NCBI GenBank assembly: GCA_034509425.1
Contig: JAVTVJ010000033.1
Coordinates: forward strand, 5,825,001 to 5,889,000
Direction of reading: 5' to 3'
Origin: Eopsaltria australis
Taxonomy: Eukaryota; Chordata; Aves; Passeriformes; Petroicidae
DNA: 64,000 nt
Part shown: piece after piece, positions 1 through 10,510 of the stretch
How positions within the stretch are numbered: position 1 is the first letter of the stretch
Layout of the letters: every line of letters starts with the position of its first letter
Made by a program: the position numbers and the translations under genes
The notes under the pieces: model-generated
The model's input: the letters and a program-made list of their open reading frames with translations, nothing else
What the model was told of the DNA's origin: nothing
Databases searched by the model: none

Positions 1-2063
1 TTAGCCCAACAGCAATTATGTTGGAGAAAAATATACCTTATGGTCCACTTCTCCCAGTCATCTTACTCTATATTGAATATGGATTTCCAGAGAATCATAT
101 CCTTTATATTTATTTTGGAGTTTTACACATAGGTCAACCAGCTCTCCGTGTCCCACCTGGAGACAGGTGAGTAATAGTGATCTCTGTACACTTCTTTTTA
201 TTTTAGGACTTACTGGTGAGATCTTGTGTTCATTTATTTCAAAGGTTATTGCACAGTGAAAGGGACTGAATTGGTCATCTCCTGACGTCTTCAAGGATCA
301 GCTGCAAACAGGCTGACAAAGGAACAGACCATTAGGCAAATAGCGTTGGGGAAAACCATTGTCTTTAGACATTAATGTCCTGGGAAAAAACAGTAGATTT
401 GATGCTCTGAGTTTTAGCATGGATTGGCAAGGGTAGGCAGGACATCTATTTAAAACTTTGTATGTGTGAGTCTGAAGTAAGTGACAGTATTCGCCCACCT
501 ATACCCATCCTTCCTTTACCACATGTTGGAAAAAAATATGGCATCGTGTAGGTCTTTACACCATTTGTAACAGCTCATAATTTCTCACATACAACAGTAT
601 TTCTGACTGCTACATATACACCTGAATCAGGAAACTTATAGGAAAAATATTTTAGTAGTTATGGCAACTAATGTTAGAAAGCAAGGACTGGATAAAGTGC
701 ATGTGTTGTATCATAACAGATTTCATTTGATACCTAATCCTAGACAAATTGCATTGCTGTTTAGCTGAATACCAATTTAATGTTTTCCTTCTATTTCTTT
801 AAATTGAGTTGATATGTGATATCATTTTGTCTACTAAAAAGGAATCTCAGATTTAGTGCAGAGTCACAAGAAGATACTGCTGCCATATTAATATAGCCAG
901 TTCATTGGGGCATCGGAATTACTGTTTTAAGACATTGGTGGAAAAAGTCCTCCAGTTCCATAAATTGTCGACATTAATATTTAAGAAACATAGACATCAA
1001 CTCATCAGAATCGTAAAATCCTTGATTAAGAGGTCAGATCATCAAGCCAAACCACTTATAAGGAAGGTTAAATATAACTGAATGTTCCTACTTGACTGTA
1101 TTGAATCTGTCGTTTAAAATAATCCAGGAAATAAATTCTTCTTAATAATATTTTTATATCTATTAATAGGACTAAGTTGAGAAGAAATTAAAAATCTTTA
1201 ATAGCCACTGGATTCCACAGCACATGGAGAACCCTGATTAACCCAGAGAGTCTGATCTATGCAGTTTTCTGTTATTAGCATATTCTGTCAGAAAAGATGT
1301 TAAAAGTTCTAATTTTCTGTATTTCTTCAAAAGAGGCTTGAAGAAAAAAAATTAGGAATATTTACATTTATTTCTAAGTCTCTAATACTCTTACTGCTCT
1401 ATGATAAAGTCACATTAGATAGGATTAATCTGAGGAGCTGTAGATTTATCCTAAAACTGATGTCTAACATAGGTCAGATGAATCATATCACTAAGTGATT
1501 AACTGTCTGCTGTAAAAAGGAAGCTTAGGATAACTACCTCATATGTGGAAAGCTACATTGTAAGTGTTAGAAGTTAAGTGAAAGTAATCCTGTCTTGTGG
1601 CTTCAAAATACAGGACTCAAGCACTTGATTACTGGTTTCATAACTCGATTAAAAAGATAAGTGATTGCCCAGCCAGTGAGAGTGAATAGGAGCACAGGCA
1701 AAATTTACTGAGCTCATGTGAAGTAGAGGTTACTGGCATTAATTTTTTTTTTTCAGTGATCACTGGAGACTCGAGTTAGTGCTGGCAGCCTTTTCAGCGA
1801 TCAGTGAATCGATAATTCCCATGAGGAAACATAACTGTGAGTAAGCTAATTTTCAGTCTACAGAGACAACATATGGGTTGATTTTTTTCTGACTGAGTAG
1901 CCACTTGACAGGTTGTGAAATGGGAGCTGAGTACTGTTGAAGCTGAGAATAGTTGTCCCTGAGAAAATGTGTAAGTGGCAGTAGGAATATGAGAAAATTG
2001 AAAATAAACTTATTGTCATTGAGAAGCAAACATACACCAAATAAACCACTCAAATACTCAAAT
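1..2063. other. Unique AT-rich sequence, no gene recognised
   Basis: Apart from the broken frame at 58-498, this stretch shows no repeat family, RNA gene or coding region that I can name. It has short A and T runs, such as an 11-12 base T run near 1743, and scattered stops in all frames. Confidence 0.6.
58..498 (-). other. Reading frame broken by one stop, possible decayed coding segment
   Basis: On the minus strand a single frame runs from 498 down to 58 with only one internal stop, a TGA at about 298-300. That splits it into about 66 and 78 codons. A donor-like GTAAGA lies close to the lower end, and an acceptor-like pyrimidine stretch ending in TTTGCAG lies just before the TGA. An exon starting at that acceptor would still read the TGA in this frame. 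I recognise no domain, signal peptide or family motif. In AT-rich DNA one long run with a single stop can occur by chance, so this is only a candidate for an old gene or retroelement relic. Confidence 0.15.
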
Positions 2064-2324
2064 ATAATGCTGAAAATACCATCTCTTTTGTAATTGCTTG
2101 ATTTTTACCAGCAGATGTATAATATACTGAGTATCAGAAACCATTCAACATCAATGTCTGAGCTAGGAATCTGTTGAGTTTTATGTCACTGAGTGGAATA
2201 TGGCTGTTCTCTGCTTATTTGTCCTTATGAAGGTACAAATAGAAGTCTTTCCAATAATCAAAACAAAACCCACCAGACATCTGTGTGGTGCAGCAGGAGA
2301 ACAAAAAACACAAAGTAAGCACTG
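2064..2324 (-). repeat. Unclassified interspersed repeat, copy 1
   Basis: This 261-bp segment matches 10248-10510 in the same orientation, by eye at roughly 80-85% identity with a few small indels. The match starts and stops sharply and the flanks do not match. Orientation is set to minus because copy 2 has AATAAA on that strand; here the same site reads AATAAG. Read on the minus strand, both copies keep an open stretch of about 37 codons ending in a shared peptide close to GGFCFDYWKDFYLYLHKDK, and their main length difference is 3 bp. It could be a short LTR, a non-autonomous element or part of a retroelement 3' end. I cannot name the family. Confidence 0.75.
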
Positions 2325-4555
2325 TGTTCTGTGGTTCTATGAAAATATGCCTTAAATACATCCAACTGTACAAATTAGAGAGGCACAGCATGAATACTTT
2401 CATCACTGATGTTTTCTCTGGATTTAAAAATGGGAGGCACAGAGGCCTTATCTATCTTCAGTCATCATTCTTACACGTTTACTCCAAAGTGAGATCAGCT
2501 TCAATAAAAGTAAATTACCAGTATCTTTTTCCCCTGGAGAGCTTTTGAAGAGGAAAAAACTTTGCACAAAATATTGTTTATTGAATACTGTAGACACTTT
2601 CTCTTTTGGTTAAGTGTACACTGTAGCTCCTAGTAAAATAAAAGTGAATAACCATGTAACTTGCTGCATATTAGCAGGAGAATGATTTGTTAAACTTATT
2701 TACTCTTCGTGTACAGATAAAAACACCTTAATTTAACATGCTCTTGATGAGTTTTAAACTAGAGCTCTCTACCTTATTTTAGTTGATGTTGTTTGTGTTC
2801 AACTTGGACAAATAAACAGACAGGGGATACATCTTTACTTCAGTCAAGGTAACATTCCATATCCTCAGTCTCCATTAGAATTACAATGAAAAGAACCCTA
2901 CAAAGAATTTTTATGAACACTCTATGCACGTTTAATATACTTGTCAAAAGAGAAAAGTATCTAGTCAAAGCATTATTCCTGATCCTGACAACAGGAACTC
3001 TACTGATACCTGTGTTGCTATATATGTATAAAAGAGCATTGTTATACATGCTGTTTCAGATTAATATATTTGAAACATTTAGAAAGCTAGCCCAGAATAA
3101 ATTTACACTTTCAAACATGATTTCTGCATTTTGTGTATGATCATCCCTCACTGTGCATACAATTGAAAATAGAAGGATTCAGTACATTTAGCCTGGCAAA
3201 TAAAAGTCTAGCTCAAGATTATTCTGATTAAGATTATTTAATGATTGGAACTGATTTCATACAGACTGGGAAATAACAAGTATTTCCTTCATAAGAAGCC
3301 AAAAAATAATCTCTTGGTAACTTCAGAATATATTTTATTGGCTGTTCAGTATTGATGACCAGGAATAATAGCCTTCAACTGCTCATCTACATTTCTGATA
3401 ATTAAACTTTAAACAGTCTGACAGTATGAGACATAAAGAATTAATATAATTCTCTATCACTGCTGAAAAATCTGAGATTTTTCTTCCTCTGTTGTATTCA
3501 TCCACATTAGAAATGCAAAGTTTTTTTCCACTGGGGAATGATGCCACCCACTCTCAGATTTTGCATTTTGTGATATCAAGTACCTCTGAAGGTGAACAAA
3601 TGCTGCTCCCTTTTGTCATCACACTACTTTTCAAAACCAGCATGTTTTCCAGCTATGAATATCAAAGCAGTTATTAATCTGTGACATTATCGTTAGAGAT
3701 TAAGGAAGTTATTATTATCTTATTATTAAGTGAGGTAGTTCATGCTTCCCACACCCTTTCAAACATAACCTCATAGCATAACCTGCACCCAGAAGTCTCT
3801 ATTTGGAAATTATTAGTTGGCAGATAAGTCTGGCAGGTTACCAAAACCAATCAAGCTTCTCTTTTTCAGATAAGATCCTTGAAAAGAAGGTGTAGGAGCC
3901 AACAACCATAACGCAACACTACTGTATAAATTATAGAATATTTTGATTGAATGTAGAACATCCAATTGTGATGTGTAGATGACAAAGACCATATTCATGT
4001 ACATCTTCCACATTAATATGGAACCTGTGCATAGCAATCAATCATACATATTTAAGATTGCTAATTCATCTCACAGATTTTGCGTGTGTGAGCTGTCACT
4101 CACTTTTCAACCCATTCACACACTTCCTCTGTAAGGAATAGTATTTGAGCATACTGTATGTTAAATTATGTCAATACATCCTACACCATGCACTATTAGT
4201 GATAAATAATTACATATCCAAACAGAAAAGTGGCTAACATATCTATACAAAGCAAAGGCAGGAGTCAATTACTTTTTATATGGATTTGGAGGTGACGTGA
4301 TTTTGGGCGAGGCAGGCAGATTTGAGCACACTCCTTTTCCTTTCTAAGAACTTGAGAAATTGCTTCTCTGTTTTTCTAATTAAATCTGTAAAAAAGGGAC
4401 TTTAAAATGAAGATAAAATAATATTATATTGGATTGATATTTCACACACTTGCAGTGACTTGCAGTTCATTCATGCACACATGAAAGAGTAGTAGGGGAT
4501 AGTAGTGTTAGCCCTTGATTAGTTGTGGCACCGTCTCAGCAACATCTCAGACCTT
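2325..4555. other. Unique AT-rich sequence, no feature recognised
   Basis: There are short reading frames only, none with recognisable domains. I see no CR1, LTR or tandem array here. Confidence 0.6.
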
Positions 4556-4559
4556 TGTT

Positions 4560-5528
4560 CCCTGATGGCAGCATAACTCATGTGGCTCCCTGCCTGCTTG
4601 GCAGGTGAGTTCTATAGTCTGTCTTAACAGAGATATCCGCTACAAGAACTTATTGTTTCTTTTTATGGTATCCACTGTGTGCTGTTGGTAGAGTTTCTCC
4701 TTGCAAACCTTGCATGTGTGTGTCTAGGAGAACTGTGTACAGCAGTTCTCCTTCCTTACCAGTTCTGTTTGCATGGAAACATCAGACATCTCATGGGTTT
4801 TCTCTGTAGAAACACTGGTTTTAAGCCTGAGGCAAGTATCCACCATTATATGGAAGAGACACAGAGCTCTTCCCTGGGATGTGGACCTACAGCAGGCTGC
4901 AAGGCTCTCCCACACACCCTCCCTTGCAAACTGCTGTGCCATGTGCTGGGTGATGTGCCACACTGTGTTTGCTGCTCTGCTGGCAGTGCTCCCGGGTCTG
5001 GCATTCCCTTGGGCCATTTAAACGTGCTGCACTTGCTCACAAAGAGTTGCTGGCTCCTGGTGGGGTCTCTGTCCTTGGTCATGTTTCCCTGGCTTCAGAA
5101 ACCCCCCTGTAACCCTCAGTCTTGTACTAAGCCACAGAACTAATTAATCACTGCTGCTGCTGCTGCGTGCCTCACTGTGAGAGCCTGGAAGGATTGCTGG
5201 CTCCATACATTTTGTTTGTGTGTGCAGTAGAAGGGACAGGTCAGGCTTTGCTCTGGTGAGGCAATGCCCTGCTCCACACACTCACAACCTACAACCCCCA
5301 GCCTGTATCCCAGCCTGCAGCGGCCAATCCCTGGCAAAGCAGAAGCAATGCTCCACACCTGCCTCTGGAGCCCCTTACCCAGCCCCTGAGTGACCACCTG
5401 GGGCCAGACAGGAAGGCCCACCTGGGGGAGGGGCCCAGGAAGCCCAAGGAGCTCGTGTTAATACGGAACATGAGGCAAGCACCTCCTGTCTTGACCCTGC
5501 CTCCTCTTGAAATCTCTGTCAGTGAACA
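4560..5528 (+). mobile_element. GC-richer block, candidate old LTR
   Basis: The block stands out from its AT-rich surroundings by much higher G+C, mainly 4680-5500. Its right edge has the dinucleotide CA at 5527-5528, followed after one base by a segment at 5530-5546 that resembles a tRNA-Leu-type retroviral primer-binding site (about 13 of 17 positions against the ERVL form as I remember it). That is the order expected at the 3' end of a 5' LTR on the plus strand. The left edge is undefined, no canonical AATAAA lies near the right edge, and no gag or pol follows. Reading frames of up to 154 codons cross the block on both strands, probably because it is poor in stops. Alternatives are an old exon-bearing or regulatory segment. 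Confidence 0.3.
5151..5167. repeat. CTG trinucleotide run
   Basis: A short perfect run of about five CTG units inside the GC-richer block. It is too short to call an expanded microsatellite. Confidence 0.8.
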
Positions 5529-5546
5529 GTGGAATCAGGAGTGGTA

Positions 5547-8058
5547 GTTATGTTTGTTCTTTTCTATATGTTTTCTGTCTTTTTCCTTCTTCTTATTCCC
5601 TCCTCTTGGAATTTTTGAGTAACTTAAAATCAAATAAGCTTTGAGTTTGCTAAGTTAAATAGGACAAGTTAGTGCTTCGAGAAGCATTTTATGTTGACTG
5701 AATGCTGCTCTAAACCTTTTGCCAAAGTTCTCTGATTTTCTAAAGTTGCCAGTAAAGTTCTTTTTGTCATTTTGACCTCTTGAGAATATCTTGTTGGTAT
5801 TTCTTCTGTGCATCTAACTCAGAGTATATGAACAACCATAAGACCTTAGAAGTCTCATTGAATTACTTACTTGGGGCCTTACACTTGACAATTGAAGGAT
5901 ATAATGGCAAATTGGTACAAAGGACTGCACACAATTATAATCAGGTTATTTCTTGAGAAACAATCATAAAAGGGCAGTTTCAGCATGGTCTAGTGACCTG
6001 TTGTGTTGCCATGTATAAATATCTCTTGTTTCCCCACATGAAGATTTGATAATTTATTTCATAAGTGGCTTTGGGTGAGCTGGTTCCTGAGCACACTCTG
6101 CCTATCCTAATTTTACCTATCAGCTATACAACGTATCCAATAGGTTGAGAGGATGATAGAGACTCCTGGAAAACTAAGCTAAGAACGTGTGGCTCGCATA
6201 ATCATTGTGCAGTCAATTGCCTCCCTAATTGTCTATCCTCTTGAACTGTCTTTTTTTTTTTTTTCTTTACTTGCTATTGTAGATTCTGACCCCCCTGATA
6301 TTTTAGGTTATGAGGGTTTAGAGAATTAGCTGCAGAAAGATCGTACCCTCAAACTTTTTGTTATGAATTACAGCTAGAATTTACCTCCATTGTTAGACCC
6401 AACAGACTGTTCATAACCACATGAGACTGTGCTCACATGAGGCAGAAGGAAAGTTCTAGCAGTCAGGAAACTAATGTCTAATAATCACTTCCAAAGTCAA
6501 GACACAAAAATCTGTGTTTTCAAGACAGTTAGTTTCAGAGGGCCATTGGTTAAGTTTTGCAGTCTGAAACAATTTAAGGCAGTGTCCACATCACGTATCT
6601 TAAACTATTCAACTATCCAGCTTTGGTTATGGTATGTTAGGAAGATTGTTTGCAGTGAAGGGGAACAAGTCATTATGACAGTCAGACACCTGAACTTAGA
6701 AAACGTTTCTAGGTTCCTCCTGTCTGAAGGCACTTCGTTGGACTGACTATTGAATTATTATTTCCAGAGAAGTTTAAGACATATAAATACTCAGGTAAAT
6801 AAGGATAAAATGTGCTAAGCCAGGCATCAAAATATCAGGGAAAAAATTGAGACCTGTTTTTGAAATCTAGGTTATAATACCCTGTGATTATCCAACCTGT
6901 ACATGCTAGAGTGAACTTTCTTTGCCTCTGTCAAAATTCCCATGTTAATAACATTATTTAAGTGCAAAGCGTAATTGCAGCAGTAAGTGGAAGAGAGCAA
7001 AATAGAAAAATTAGTTAAAGGTTAACCAATAATAGTGAGAAATATGTATACATTTCATTAAAAGGTAATTACATTTAAAGGAGAGAACTTTAGGATATTT
7101 AATTAGTTCTGCAATAGAAACAATTATAATGAAAAAACATGTGTAGGAACAACAAAAATAAATCTTTTCCCAAATGTTTTTAATGACACACAAAACAAAT
7201 GGAATACAGAATATAATTAATACAAATGAGATAAAGCTGACTGCATTTTTTTTTAATAATTGTTCACATTTAGAAAAGGTTGGCCATAATAATGGAAGAG
7301 AAGTATTATTGCAATCTGAACAGGACCACAGCTGAGAAGCCCTCTAAGAGTATGTATAAGTAGTAACAGATATTTTAAAAGGCACCAAGTTACCCTTCAC
7401 ATTTTAAAACACAAATGTAAATAAATTCCTAAAGTGGACTGGCATAGTGACAAATGCATGTGATTGAATAGAAATTTCTGGCATTATGATTTTCAGAGCT
7501 TTATGATTTTCATCTGTTCTGTCTAGTACAGAAAAGGGAATAAGGATTGCAAAGAATTGAAAGACTCCTCTTCCCTTTCCAAGTAGCCCTAAACAGTATT
7601 TTTAGCTCCTCTGTGTTTTACACATTTACCTGTCCTAGTTTGTGTATTTCTGTTGGCATGGAATTTAAAGTATAGGAGCGATAGAAGGATGAGTTTCAAG
7701 TTTGCCCTAGAGCTATAGCTGTTGTTTGGCTGGGTATGAAGGGTATTCTTGTATGCACTCACAGTGGTCTTAGAAACTCTCTGGCTAGTCTCTGCATAGA
7801 TGAGACAATGAACTGATTTGAAACAGCAGGCTGACTCGAAACAAGATGATTGACCAAACTCCTAGCCCCTGTCAAACAAAGCATTTGATTAACTGCTGCA
7901 GAAAGTGGGAGTTTTGGACAGTCACAGACATTTCTCAGGCTATGCACAGACCAGTTGGTAGATTCTATTTGTGCACTTAAATGTGTCGGTCCTCCTGGGT
8001 GGGAAATCTGGCAGTATTAGACACCTGATGTAGAATTGACCAAAAGATGTATAAGTAA
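5547..8058. other. Unique AT-rich sequence
   Basis: This follows the candidate LTR but shows no internal retroviral frame. It includes a T run near 6250-6264 and short stop-limited frames. No gene or named repeat is recognised. Confidence 0.55.
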
Positions 8059-8472
8059 TATAAAATAATTGTTTCTGTTTATGCAGGTTTGGTCCCAATG
8101 CAGTCCATTGCATATAGCAAAGACAGACAACAGATGTTTTGTACACAGATTAAGATACTACAAGAAATATCATGCATTTTCCGAAGTGGTCATATAGGAC
8201 CATCAAATATCTTGATTATAAAAATTCATCAGAACACTTTGAAAGTCTCAGATGATTCAGATGAAGATACTGTTGAAAAGGCCCTTGCAACAGGCTCCCA
8301 TCACCATCCAAATAACAACCAGCTAGCCACTTCAGTGGATTTGATTCCTCACAAGAGTTTTTCCCTATTCAAAGATGCCAAAAAATCAGACTTTTTTAAA
8401 CAAGCCCTGTGTGTGAATAGCATTGCAGGACCTTACATGGAATGTGCTGTTCTTGCTGAATGCTATTTCTAA
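8059..8472 (+). other. Open frame behind a splice-acceptor-like site, unrecognised
   Basis: One plus-strand frame is open from just after a TAA at 8056-8058 to a TAA at 8470-8472, about 137 codons, which is long for local base composition. A pyrimidine-rich tract ending in TATGCAG at 8080-8086 would make 8087 a possible exon start, and the first ATG is at 8098. The predicted peptide is mixed and globular-looking, with an acidic patch DDSDEDTVEK near its middle and a cysteine-containing C-terminus. There is no signal peptide, membrane span or motif that I know. It could be the last coding exon of a gene, a relic of a retrocopy, or chance. Confidence 0.25.
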
Positions 8473-10247
8473 CACTGAAACAATGGAAGCAAAGAAAAAA
8501 GCATTTGTATAGAACACAGCAGCAAACAAAACACTCAGGAGAGCAAACTACATTTTCAACCCTGATAGTCTCAAGTTAAGACTGGAAATCAGCACAAGGA
8601 AAAAATGATTTATGACTCTCCTGAAAAGATCAAGTGCAATCAAAAAGGTTTATTCATACTGCATTGTTCTAGTTACAAACTTCTTTAATTCCCCAAGTCC
8701 TCTCTTTCTACAAAACTTACAGAACAAGCTGAAGCATTGAGTTTAGTAGATTGATGATAGGTAGATAGACAGGTGGATTAATTATTTATGTTGCTGAATG
8801 GAGGTCAGATCTCTACTTTCATCCTTTGGATCTGGCTGCATATTTAATATTCTTATTAGAAAGATGGCTGGAATGCCTGATGTTAATGTTCCGAATTGTT
8901 GATAGATTATGGTCTCTAGAAGGCCCCCAATGTCTCTTCTACCTGAATTATTTATAGCTCACTAATTATTTAGACCCTGCTTATTTTAAAGAACAGGAAT
9001 TATCTACACACTAATTAAAACTGTCAAAAAGTTTTAATACTATTTGCAGATACAAAACAATGTCAGTGGTGAGACTGAATACATAGTAGAAATCTGTCTT
9101 TTCTTGATACTAGAGTGTCCTAAGCTTCAAATGCAAGTATTCTTTTGGAAATCTGGGGTGGAATTCCTTTGACCAAGTGTAAGTATCTATCTGACAGATT
9201 GTTTGACCCACCAATCTTGACACCTTTTGCAATAAATGGAGACAAATTAGTACTCATAAGACATAATGAATTCTGAATCAGAAGTCTTAAACTGACTAGA
9301 ATAAGGCACTGCCTAAACATGCTAATTTCTTCCTTTGTGACAAAGGAAGCATAGGATGGCAACTCACATGTGGCCACCTGCCTTCTGGATAGCTGAAGTT
9401 ATGATGACTTCTGTCTACAGGGTCCTGCAGGGTCTATTTTTGTACACACTCTGACTGCAGGATCAGATCCTTTGTTTTCTTTATTTGAAATCAGCTTCTT
9501 TATTTTTTTTTTTTTGTTGGGTTTTTTGTTGGTTTTTTGTGATTTTTTTTTTTTGTTCTGTTTTTTAAAGGAAATAGACTGCCAGAGCTTCTTTATTGGA
9601 ATATATTCTTTTTTTAAAAGGAATCATGGTCCTTGTGACTACATGTACTACTGAATGCAATTTTGCATCATTATTTACTACTGTATCATTATCACTATCA
9701 CTTCATTAGAATGTCTCTGCAAATGAGCTAAAAGCAGGAATTTTGAAAGGTATTTTGCAGGTTTGAAAATGTTCCAGCTGAAATTAATAGTGTAATTCTC
9801 ACTGAAACTTGTAGGTACCAAACCACTGCAAATGCTGAGGACCCTACAAATCTTTCACTGAGTTAGATAGATTAGATGTACAAGATCATATTTGGTACTA
9901 TAAGGATGAACATAGCAATGTTTATCTTTCAGGCAGTTTGCAGTTTAGAGCAATTTGTAATACCAACCAAAATGGTTGACATGTGCACACATTTTCAAGA
10001 ATGGTGCTCACCAGGCCTAGGAATTGGATGGAAGTCCTCCTTGCTGTGCTCAAAGAACAGGTAAGAGTGGAAGACAGCTTTCCAGAAAGTCAGACAATTT
10101 AGACTTTGGAAGGATTTAGTTCTATCTGCTTGAAACTCACAACTGTAAAGCATATTCTGAAATTCAGCAAATAGGACTTGTGGTTTTATGATTAAATAGG
10201 ATTGGGTGGGGTTTTTTTTCAAATGCCAGTGGCTGGAAAAGAGAAAA
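8473..10247. other. Unique sequence with a T/G-rich low-complexity tract
   Basis: No gene is recognised. The tract at about 9497-9558 is made of long T runs separated by G-containing steps, the sort of low-complexity DNA that gives spurious hydrophobic frames. The rest is AT-rich with frequent stops. Confidence 0.55.
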
Positions 10248-10510
10248 ATAATGCTGAAAATACCATATCTTTTGTATTTGCCTGGTTTTCACCAGCAGAT
10301 GTATAAGATACAAAGTTTAAGAGAAATTCAACATCTATATCTCAGATAGGGATCTGTTGAGTTTTATGTCACCAAGTGGGATATGGCTGTTCTCTGTTTA
10401 TTTGTCTTTATGAAGGTACAAACAGAAATCTTTCCAATAATCAAAACAACAAAACCCACCCAACATCTGGGTGGGGCAGCAGGACAACAAAAAGCACAAA
10501 GTAAGCACTG
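10248..10510 (-). repeat. Unclassified interspersed repeat, copy 2
   Basis: Second copy of the repeat at 2064-2324, in the same orientation and 8.2 kb away. The plus-strand TTTATT at 10397-10402 is AATAAA on the minus strand, so the element may carry its own polyadenylation signal in that orientation. Copy 2 has three extra bases in an AAC-rich stretch near 10446. Neither copy shows a clear target-site duplication. The spacing would suit the two LTRs of a provirus, but the 8 kb between them contains no recognisable gag, pro, pol or env, so two separate insertions or an old duplication fit better. Confidence 0.75.

Noticed and set aside
4679..5143. 154-codon plus-strand frame in the GC-richer block
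   Set aside because: Overlapping frames on both strands are equally open, as expected from stop-poor GC-rich DNA; no domain is visible and it does not begin with ATG.
2064..10510. The repeat pair as the two LTRs of an 8.4-kb provirus
   Set aside because: The spacing fits, but no gag, pro, pol or env similarity, primer-binding site or polypurine tract was seen between them and no target duplication flanks them.
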